Shown in pieces: positions 55,589-64,000 of a stretch of 64,000 nucleotides of DNA (within the stretch, counting starts at the first letter, position 1; every line of letters starts with the position of its first letter). Origin of the DNA: Plenodomus lindquistii (lineage: Eukaryota; Ascomycota; Dothideomycetes; Pleosporales; Leptosphaeriaceae); NCBI GenBank assembly GCA_025504975.1, contig JANUWI010000009.1, positions 1,178,001 to 1,242,000 of the forward strand, read 5' to 3'. Position numbers and translations under genes: made by a program. The notes below the pieces were generated by a model, which was given only the letters and a program-made list of their open reading frames with translations, had not been told where the DNA came from and did no database searches.

Positions 55589-58500
55589 AGCAAGTGGCTG
55601 TCATCGTCATCTTCGTGTCAAATCCTGCATGATCGCGAAGAAGCATCCTGCACCGCAGGCTATAGACATGTTTTCTTTCTTTACACGTTTTTCTTTCTTA
55701 CGAAGCCACCATGGATGATGGTAAGTACGGTGGGTGCTGTGGGTGTGGATAGAGGACAGTCTAGTTGCAATATCCATCTCACTTAAGTCTCAGACATGCT
55801 ATCACAAGACGCCAGTACTCATTGTAATACAGCGCCCTCTGCTTCGTTTCATTACCATAGTCGCACGCCCGCAGTTCGTGCATCATCATCATAAGAGCAT
55901 TGACCCTGCCCGTGGTACAAACCTTCCCCCAGCCAAGTGCCGGCGCCACACAAATGGGTTCCGTACGACTTAATAAGTTATTGTGGTCTAGTGGTGACCT
56001 TCTGGTGTTATGTAAATGTCACACTCATCGATGCGAATTCCTCTCCGTTGGTATTGGAAATACATTGTCGCAGACCAGTGCCGTTTGGTGCACTAGACAT
56101 CAGAATTACGTACCCTCGAAAACAAACACCAATGGGACATTTCTCTATGTTCAAGTGGACTCTGTCCTTTCCTTGCATAGTAAGTGAGGGTATGTATCGC
56201 ACATTCCTTTTTGCTCCAAAGGCCCGATATCGATGTGCACACTGTTTACAGCAACGACTGAAAGCAAATCTGTGGATGTAGCTTTGCTGAATGGGTTGCA
56301 CGCTGGAACAATGATCAAAAAACAACAATTCATAGCTCTCCTTATGATGCACCTACTTGGTACTAACGCCCGAAATGCTGGTCGGCAGCCTGTGATCCTG
56401 GACGTTTCCTACATTCCGCCGAGATGTCCCGTACCAGTACCAAACAGCGCATGAAAATAAGAATGCAACAAAGGTTTACCGGTAGTGTTATGTAGTGGAG
56501 CCCCACCTTGTAGTCCATTGATGTCTATGATGCGCATTGTTATGCCCCATTGTTCTACCTATGTGGGGCCTGCATGAACCTCTGTTCGGATGCGCTTGCT
56601 AATTATGGTAGCGGTAACTTAGACCTCCATAGCTCATATGGGAACCACGGTTCAAGCGCTTACTCAAAGTCTCCTGACGATACCTGCCGCAATATGCATG
56701 ACACCCACTGTTCTAAGGCTTTGCTTCTATCTCAGGCGTATATTCGTTGGCAACAGTCGCACACCATTCATTTGGCGCCTGTTCAGCGTCGCATCGCTCA
56801 AAAGATGCGACTTGACGGGCGACTTACATTGCCTGAACTCGAAGGGGATTTTCTTCCCAAACTACATCCATTAGCTGGCTGCTGAAGGCCAAAGTGATTT
56901 TTGTACTCACTGACGGCGATTTTTCATGCCTACGTCGTTGCTCTCTTTGAGAGCTGCGGTAAAGGTATATGAGTGTCTCTATTATGTCTCGCGTCTTGTG
57001 GCTTACTAGGCGGATGACGCCTTCGCATCTCCGAGAATTCATGCTCCACGGACTACATACTAGAGCGACGAACTGTGCATAATGGGAGCATTGTGCAACC
57101 CGTACGACGAGGAGTGTTTGCTCCAAGCCGATGAAACGTGACACTATCCAGAAACGCGCCACGCCAGAAGATCGCCAGTCTAAGATTTTGATACGCAATC
57201 TACGTGCACGCATATACAACCACGAAGTCTCTCGTGGCGCTCACGTTAAAGAAGATATTGGAGCTTCACCTCAAACAGCCCGCGAGGTGACCAACGCGAT
57301 GTTCTTGTTGACTAGTCTATCGCTTTCACTTGTCAATTTCCTATTCTTCCTGTGTGTTGTCAACTTTCGTTATTAGTAAATATGTCGTCATGATCCAAAT
57401 ATGACTTTCAACATCATCTTGTGCAATGGGCGGAGAACGAGACGATCATTGTATCCAGCACATGATTCATTTTCTCCTCATTCGGCAGTTTGGACAGTCC
57501 TTAAGAGTAGCTTGCGACACCGATCTGTGCTATTTCTCAGCAGTCATTTACTGCGTCAGCAAGACCCACAGCGCCTGCCTCTCCGAATGTATCTTTCGAG
57601 TTGAAGGTTTTGCATCACGAACTTCTCAGGTTTGAGCACGATTTGGCAGCACCCCAATGTTTGAGCGAATGATCGACGTGACGACTAGTAGATCGGGATA
57701 GAATGCAGATGCTCGTACCCTGGAACGAGATTCAGCCAGGAAAGTATTATGGGTATGAATATGCAGATCCACTCGTCCTCGAGGAATTGCAGCATCCATG
57801 CTGGCAGGACTATCCATCACTTCGCCGCAGGCAGGTAATCATGTCATAATAAATTCTGTACAGAACTACCAGGAGTCATGAAACCCCCCAAATATCACCC
57901 CGATGGGGACAAAAACAAATTTGCGGCGGGATCCTGCTCATCCCCCTGTCACATCCCGTGAGGAAGCTGCCGCGACCCTTCCGTACGCGGCCGTACCCAG
58001 ATCATATCCGGACAGCGAACGCTCTGGTCCTAGCAATATTCACCAACGGTCGTACTAATATCATGTGTAGGAGCAAACTTCCCCGGGCTGACCGGAGGAT
58101 CTTCTCGCAACTGCACCGTTCCATGTCTATTCCTGACGCCAAGTCTTCAAATGTGTCCATTAGTTCTTTTCATGTCTTTGCTTCGGCCATGGAAGATGCC
58201 AGTTGGGCGGGGGGCTACAACTCAGATCACAACATTTGGTAACCATCGATGGCGGACTACAATTCGGACTCTGCTATCATAGATAAGTCGCAGATCTGCC
58301 AGATACACATAAGCTCGGTTAGCTCACGCGACACTCAACCCACTGACGCGAACCAATGCATAAAGATTGGTCTAACGACCTCAAGTAGCAGCCTAGCTGT
58401 CTCATATTAGCAATAATTTAACATACACCCAATTGACACATGTCAGGTATTCTCCGCTTGATACACGACTATCTGAAAACACCCCACGTCGCTAGGAAAA

Positions 58501-58843
58501 AGCCAAAAGTTTGAGTTTGACGAGCCTCTCTCAACGAATCAGGTATATATCCCCATACTTGGTGTATCATTGTATTGCTGTCAGCTACGGGATTCACTAC
58601 ACGCGTGGCTCTTATCCTAGTCTCAGTGACTCTACTGCCCTATCTTCCTGCTCGGTTTCCGAGTTTGGTGAACCTCTGCACCACCTTTACGTTACTATCA
58701 CAAATTGTAATCACATATCGGGGTTGCACGCACCCTCCACGGGCCCTGGTTACTACAATACATCCTACTTAAGAGGGCCACACCACCCAGTTTGGCAATT
58801 TCTACAATCCCGGTCTTGGTCCAATGCACGAGCTGAACCCAAG
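55589..58843. other. Region between the subtilase paralogs
   Basis: About 3.3 kb without a recognised gene. A stretch near 55990 (TGGTCTAGTGG) resembles a tRNA A box but no cloverleaf can be completed. AGGTATATATCCCC at 58542-58555 is a TATA-like sequence upstream of the second subtilase. A frame at 56550-56885 looks mildly protein-like at its end but has no known motif. Confidence 0.45.
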
Positions 58844-60257
58844 ATGCTCATCATTACTTTACTCACCCTGCTCACCGCAGCCATTGCGATACCCGTCATT
58901 GAACCCCGCGATGATGAAGATGCCTTGATTCCCGGAAAATACATCGTCAAGTTCAAGAACAATGTTCACATTAATGCCATGCAAGACATGAAAGCATCCA
59001 TCGCTTCTTCGATCTTTCACGAGTACACCTTCCCCGGGTTCTCGGGGTTTGCTGTCACACTCGCGGATCATGAGTATATGAAGATTCGCGGTTCGACAGA
59101 TGTGCGCTTTCCGCGAAAGTCTTCATGTACGCATGATGGAAAGCTGATTGTCCACAGGTCGAGTACGTTCAGCAAGACTCTATAGTCAAAGTCTCGGCAA
59201 TTGAAACGCAGTACAATGCGACGTGGGGAACTGCTCGCATCTCCCACCATAAATCAAATTGCACAACGTACTCGTACGACGAGACGGCTGGAGAAGGGAC
59301 CTGTGCGTATGTCATCGATACAGGCATTGAGGTCGATCACCCTGAGTTCGGAGGACGTACGTGTAATCATACACCTCCCTTCAGCACCCTCATCACGCGG
59401 TCGAATGACCGATGCTAACAACGGCAGGCGCTGAGTTTCTCGTCGACGTCACAGGAGAGAACTTGCTCGCCGACGGCTTCGGTCATGGCACCCACGTCGC
59501 CGGCACAATCGGCTCGCTAACCTACGGCATCGCCAAGAAAACAAAGCTCTTCGCCGTCAAAGTCTTGAAATCAGATGGCTACGGCACGGCATCTGGTGTC
59601 CTCGCCGGCGTAAACTTTGTCTTTACTGATATGCAGACGCGGCGTGCAAAGTGTCCAAAGGGTATCGTGACGAATATGAGTCTTGGCGGGCCGTTCAATA
59701 GTGCTTTGAATGAGGGGGTGAGTTCACGAATTTTTGTTGTCTTTAAATATGTCTGAAGGATCGAACAGATGGCGTGAGTGAGGACTGACGATCGAAAACA
59801 GGTAGCAGCCCTGATATCCTCGGGTGTGTTCGTCGCCGCTGCAGCCGGCAACCATGGCCTCTCCGCAGAGTACGGTTCCCCTGGCTCTGAGCCAAGTGTC
59901 TGCACAATCGCCGCGATAGACAGCCGTGATTGCATGCCGGCATGGTCAAGCTGGGGTCCTTTGGTCGATATTCTGGCTCCAGGTAAAGATATCACGAGTA
60001 CATGGATTGGCGGCTCCACCAAGACAATCTCCGGGACCAGTATGGCGGCGCCGCATGTTGTCGGTGTCGCGGCGTATTTTTTGGGACTAGGTGGACACAC
60101 GGAAAATGGGCTTTGTGAGGCTATAGTCGGGATGGCGACGAAGGGGGTGATTGATTTGGGGTTGTTTCGGGACGGAACACCGAATTTGTTGCTGTGGAAT
60201 GGGGTGGAGGAGGGGTCTAGGAAGAGGAAGAGGTTTCAAGGAGCGAAGACACATTGA
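58844..60257 (+). CDS. Second secreted subtilisin-like serine protease (S8A)
   Basis: Four exons (58844-59101, 59158-59356, 59428-59717, 59802-60257) give 400 residues. The start MLIITLLTLLTAAIAIP is a signal peptide; the same frame extends further 5' but that part is not secretory in character. The I9 propeptide begins LIPGKYIVKFK. The triad is present: Asp in AYVIDTGIEVDHPE, His in GHGTHVAG and Ser in SGTSMAAPH, with AAGNHG for the oxyanion Asn. Compared with the upstream paralog it has a longer, very basic C terminus (SRKRKRFQGAKTH), extra Cys residues (NCTTYS, RAKCPKG, SVCTIA, RDCMPA, GLCEAI), and the second and third introns in other positions. It is diverged, so either an old duplication or independent members of a family. 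Confidence 0.93.
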
Positions 60258-60575
60258 GACGTTGCACGGCTGGGCTCGGAGCAGGATAACCATGAGCCAG
60301 CACGGTAACGATGTTGAAAGTAATGATGGAAGTGTGACTAATATTACATTGTTACCTAGCTTAGGGGCATGGAATGCAGAGGTGTTACATGAATCGCTTG
60401 CAAACACGATAAGCGCCGACGCTGACTTTTGGTCGTGAGAATCATACTCTAATAGGTAATCTTCGTTACTTACACGAACGTACAGTCGTGTACTCTTCTA
60501 TGAAACTTCTCTGACGGATCAAGCAAGACTTTGGGTCTATGACGATTGTGAGACCGTAGATATTAGCACTCCCTT
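60258..60575. other. Short region between convergent genes
   Basis: 318 bp between the 3' ends of the second subtilase and the RWVSR-repeat gene. It contains ATGACGATTGTGAGACCG (60539-60556), an exact copy of 53551-53568. No gene was recognised. Confidence 0.5.
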
Positions 60576-62351
60576 TCAAGCGACACGGGCGCTGTCATCG
60601 TATACATCGTTTTCACGCACATGCGCGATCAGGTCTTGCACATCGCTGTGCGAAAGTGACCCCTCATCCACTGTCATACCGAGTTGCTGTTTCTTTGCCT
60701 CCTCTTCGCTCTTGATGGTTCCAACGTCATCATCGCCGGACCCCAATACCGGTGTACTCCCTGTTCCGGAGTCGATCTGTTCCAGGGGAGCAGACTGTCC
60801 AAAAGATGTCGTCCTCACATGCTCAACTAAACCCTGGAGATCGCTATGCGACAGACTTCCTTCGTCAACAGTCATACCCAGTTCCTTCTTCTTAGCGTCT
60901 TCTTGACCCTTCAACTCAGTAGCGTGCTCGTCGTTCGTTGCGGTGGATGGTTCTTGTTGTTTCGAATCCCGTCTTGATACCCAGCGTACGAGTTCGTCCA
61001 CATCGTCATCGGTAAGGTGATTGTTCTGCTTCGATTCTGAAGATATCGATTTGCGGCTCCTTCCGCGTCCTCGGTCCTCCTTTTCATCTTCCCCTAAGAA
61101 ATTTAATCGTTCACATGCAGGTGATGAAGTCGCAGACTCGCCGCTCGTGCCATCATGACGTTTGAACCAGCGACCTAGCTCGGGTACGTCTGACTCATAG
61201 TGTCTTTCCACATCTGAGTCTAGTTCATTTCTCTCTAGGTTACGACGTACTGGACCAGCACGTGGTCCGTCGCGATGCGAGATCCATCGTACGAGATCAT
61301 CTGCATGCTCCTCGTCATCAGAAGCATCCTCGATGAGCTCATCGTCAGATTCGGTAGACGCATCGCTGTAGCTTGAATGCTGTACATTCTCTTGCTCGTT
61401 CTTGGGGACAGACTTTCTGCTCACCCACCGTACCAGATCGTCGACGTCAGAATGTCCCATGCTTTCATTGTCACTGTCATCGTTGATTTCGGGAACAAGA
61501 GCATTCGCTTTCGGTTGACGAGTGCCCGCCATGTTTCCTCGGCTGACCCACCGTGCCAACTCTTCAATGTCTGAATCGTTGACACTTGTATTGTCATGGT
61601 CGTTCCTGAAGTCGGGATACTCTCTCTCGTTATCGGATGAAGCTGTTGACGCGCGATCGTCGAACTCGACATTCGTCTCGTCTTCGCTAATCTGACTCAT
61701 CGTAGGCACATCTTTACTCGTCACTCGCCGTATCTTGGTCCTGATCCTGCTTCCAATCCCATCTTTTCCTACCGTCTCAACCTCTGGGGTCTTTGGCCGA
61801 TGCATTTGTCGGTCGTCGTGTTGACTTTTCCACTTGTTTGCCGCCGTCTGCTCTTTCTGGGAGTCCTCTTTGGGCACAGTCTTCATCTTATCTTCAATGT
61901 TTGCCTGGAACAAAATACTGCGCAAAGAGCGAAATCGGGCCATATGAGTAGGTTTCTGTCTCGCGGAAGTACCTCCGCCTGACCGTGTAGGAGTCGCTTT
62001 GACGTGGCCTGGACCTTGACTTGAGGACGCCTTCGGCAAGCTACTGTTTGGTGACAGTGAAGACGGTGTGAGATTCTTTCCTGAGCCTTGCTCCACCTTA
62101 TCTTGGCGTGAAGGTCCAGAAGGTTCCTTGCTCTTCTTGCCAGGTACTGCCAAGGGCTCTTCTTCGATTGGACTTTCTGCTTCGCTGCTACTGTCCGATC
62201 CGTCTTCGTCCAGATCTTCGAGTAGTTGTGCAACGGCTGGGGACATCAGACTCATGCGGCCCAAGTGTTTCCGCTCAACAGCTGGCACTGCTTCTATATG
62301 CGCTACAGTCGCCGCATTATCCTGGGGCGGGAGCTCGAAATATGACGCCAT
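60576..62351 (-). CDS. Acidic protein with five RWVSR-type motifs and two C-terminal repeats; function unknown
   Basis: A single exon gives 591 residues from the Met of MASYFELPPQ, which has a good initiation context (GTCATGGCG). I do not recognise the family. After an N-terminal block (MSLMSPAVAQLLEDLDEDG) and a Ser/Lys-rich linker come five copies of an (D/E)L.RW(V/I/F)...R motif, at about residues 265, 305, 352, 393 and 455: ELARWVSRGN, DLVRWVSRKS, DLVRWISHRD, ELGRWFKRHD and ELVRWVSRRD. Each follows an acidic Ser/Asp stretch with a SD.DD-like lead. Two longer repeats (GMTVDEGSLSHSD, then LV.HVR or LI.HVR) end the protein, near 485-510 and 550-575. The pattern suggests multivalent short linear motifs or small helices in a disordered chain. 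Confidence 0.8.
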   Translation of the reverse strand: MASYFELPPQDNAATVAHIEAVPAVERKHLGRMSLMSPAVAQLLEDLDEDGSDSSSEAESPIEEEPLAVPGKKSKEPSGPSRQDKVEQGSGKNLTPSSLSPNSSLPKASSSQGPGHVKATPTRSGGGTSARQKPTHMARFRSLRSILFQANIEDKMKTVPKEDSQKEQTAANKWKSQHDDRQMHRPKTPEVETVGKDGIGSRIRTKIRRVTSKDVPTMSQISEDETNVEFDDRASTASSDNEREYPDFRNDHDNTSVNDSDIEELARWVSRGNMAGTRQPKANALVPEINDDSDNESMGHSDVDDLVRWVSRKSVPKNEQENVQHSSYSDASTESDDELIEDASDDEEHADDLVRWISHRDGPRAGPVRRNLERNELDSDVERHYESDVPELGRWFKRHDGTSGESATSSPACERLNFLGEDEKEDRGRGRSRKSISSESKQNNHLTDDDVDELVRWVSRRDSKQQEPSTATNDEHATELKGQEDAKKKELGMTVDEGSLSHSDLQGLVEHVRTTSFGQSAPLEQIDSGTGSTPVLGSGDDDVGTIKSEEEAKKQQLGMTVDEGSLSHSDVQDLIAHVRENDVYDDSARVA

Positions 62352-63226
62352 GACTTTGACCCCTTGTCCCTTGCAATGATGCTGGTCGTGTGCCAAATTC
62401 TGCCCAACGATGCGAATATGTAGCGGAAGGTTGCGAAGGTGGCAGTGATCTTGGAGGCTTGGGCTGTCCCAAGGATGTCGCATGCGAAAGGTGGGCTAGC
62501 CCAATACCGCAAGAGTTGACCCCGCAATTCCGGGGTGGAGCGCCCCGCTATTCGTCGATGACGCTGATTAGTAACGCAACGATCTGCGTGCCATGCTGGG
62601 CACCATCACCGATCTGGGTCCAAGGCTTGATGCCAGGAGAGCCGCAGCGCGAGGTTCTGGGCATCGATGTTGAACCCACGAATGAGTGGTGAGTGAGTTT
62701 GTTGGTGGGCTGATTTCAGTCCATTATGCGCGCCAACGTCCTCCCCGCGCATGTGTCAATGACCGCTCGATCTCTGAAGGTCACATGATGCGTGCTTCGT
62801 TCGCAGTTACACACCACTTTGCGAACTGTCTATTCCTTACGATCTATGGATCGAAACAGTGTAGCCCGGAGATTTTCGACTTCTTAATGAGTTTTCGCAA
62901 GATATAGTAATCACTCGCCACACACATGAAGCGTCGGACAGATCCACCGAATCTGGCTGTACCATGTACACTGTGAATACATCCTCACCAACCGCAGCAC
63001 ACAGACAGATCGCAGTATCAGAGTCAGCATCTTGTGATAATTATCCGCATTCTCACTCGTGTGTCGCCAGATATGTGCCACTCAAACATGTTGTGCGCGG
63101 AATGTTCTATGGGTTGGGGGCCAACACACCCAAAGTCTATTGGTCAGACGCAACCAAGTGAATCGGCCCTATTACAACAGCACGAAATTGGCCTTGAGAG
63201 TGAAAATCAACACCACAGCAACAAAC
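62352..63226. other. Intergenic region without a recognised gene
   Basis: About 875 bp between the start of the RWVSR-repeat gene and the 3' end of the MFS permease gene. No domain, repeat or RNA gene was recognised. Confidence 0.45.
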
Positions 63227-64000
63227 TCAGATTTGGAACCTCCATCTTGGGTGTCGATCACCCTGCTTCAGATCCTCCGCACTATCATGGAACCCGGGCG
63301 TATCCGGGTGCGCAACGAGATGAGCCTCCTTCTCGCGATTTTCTTTGTTCAGAAACCATAGCAAAGTGCCGACTACGACGATGTTCATGCAGAGATAACC
63401 CAGTGCAAAGGAGTGCCCCAGCACGTATCTTGGCGCTGTGTTTGCACGGTATAGTTGGGTCCCTATCACGGCGCCCAGATTGCCAATAGATATCTGCATC
63501 GCGTTTGCTGTTGCGCGCTTCGTCTGGCCGGACACGTTGATGGCAGGCCAACTCAGCACGAGCGCGACAGATGGGTAGATGCCGATTGCCGCAAGGAAGA
63601 CGCCTGCGTAAGAAACGCCAGGACTGGTTTTCGGATGCTTGTTGGCGAGCAAAATGATGTAGCCGATAATGGCAACGGACGAGGTGGCAATGATGAAAAG
63701 GCCACGCTTGGCATATCGTTCGGATAGGATGGCCCAGAAGATCGTAAAGATGGTGGCTACTGCATACGGCGGAATGGTGAGTAGCTGGGATTGAGCGGCG
63801 GTGTAGCCCATATCATTGATAATCGTCGGCTGTAAAATGTCAGCTTATAATAAGTGAACCAGTCATTTGGAATGACTGCATACCAGGAAGAGAGACAAAG
63901 TGTACAGCGGCAGGCTCATGGTGTGGAATCCAAAGCCATACAGCCATACCTTGGGATCTTTGCATGCAGTCAACACTGCACCCCAGCTAAACTTTTCGTC
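63227..64000 (-). CDS. MFS permease, anion:cation symporter (Dal5/Tna1-like), 3' part only
   Basis: Two exons are visible (63884-64000 and 63227-63829, joined in phase); the gene continues beyond the window, so only the C-terminal 240 residues are seen. They contain the second six-span half: an entry loop DEKFSWGAVLTACKDPKVWL followed by YGFGFHTMSLPLYTLSLFLP, then spans through SYAGVFLAAIGIYPSVALVL. The conserved PAINVSGQTKRATANAMQIS segment is typical of ACS-family carriers (allantoate, nicotinate and related carboxylates). The tail NKENREKEAH is cytoplasmic. The substrate cannot be assigned from this part. Confidence 0.88.

Noticed and set aside
55978..56060. tRNA-like stretch with TGGTCTAGTGG resembling an A box
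   Set aside because: The supposed T-loop (GATGCGAATTCC) is poor and the acceptor stem cannot pair, so no cloverleaf can be built.

Overview
The window is nuclear DNA from a filamentous ascomycete, most likely a dothideomycete (Pleosporales-like). Genes are widely spaced and carry short introns (about 41-90 nt) with GTRNGT donors, CTAAC-like branch sites and AG acceptors. The proteins are typical of Pezizomycotina: secreted S8 and S10 peptidases, a laccase with a C-terminal DSGV tail, a DMT transporter and dynactin p27. The assignment is an inference from protein style; no species marker is present.

Layout. 0-8 kb: a giant Ser/Thr-rich membrane protein, a retinol-dehydrogenase-like SDR, and the mitochondrial Obg GTPase MTG2 divergent from the SDR. 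8-12.7 kb: no protein gene, but a U6 snRNA gene (10080-10233) interrupted by a 53-nt spliceosomal intron, and an intronless, mutated U6 fragment on the opposite strand about 210 bp away. 12.7-16.4 kb: an 11-exon large GTPase related to SLIP-GC/dynamin. 17.6-24.2 kb: a membrane-anchored carboxylesterase and a 1202-residue disordered protein. 24.9-30.8 kb: a secreted serine carboxypeptidase, a 170-bp MITE, the Hsp90 co-chaperone AHA1 with a perfect heat-shock element upstream, and dynactin p27.

31-39 kb has no intact protein gene. It starts with a frameshifted membrane-protein relic and continues as a diverged tandem array of units of about 250-370 bp. In the best-preserved part each unit has a GAGATCTCA anchor about 95 bp before a palindromic TATA-like element (best form GGGTATATATACCC). 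I do not recognise this array, and it is the best candidate in the window for something undescribed.

39-49 kb: a DMT/nucleotide-sugar-type transporter, a glutathione S-transferase divergent from an FAD aromatic monooxygenase (a plausible detoxification pair), then a multicopper oxidase with chitin-binding CBM18 modules at its N terminus and Kex2-type sites between the two parts. 49-64 kb: gene-poor DNA, two paralogous proteinase-K-like subtilases, an unrecognised repeat protein with RWVSR motifs, and the 3' part of an MFS permease that runs off the window.

Exon structures were assembled by eye. For every multi-exon gene listed, the exon lengths sum to a multiple of three and the splice phases agree. 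No database or transcript evidence was available.
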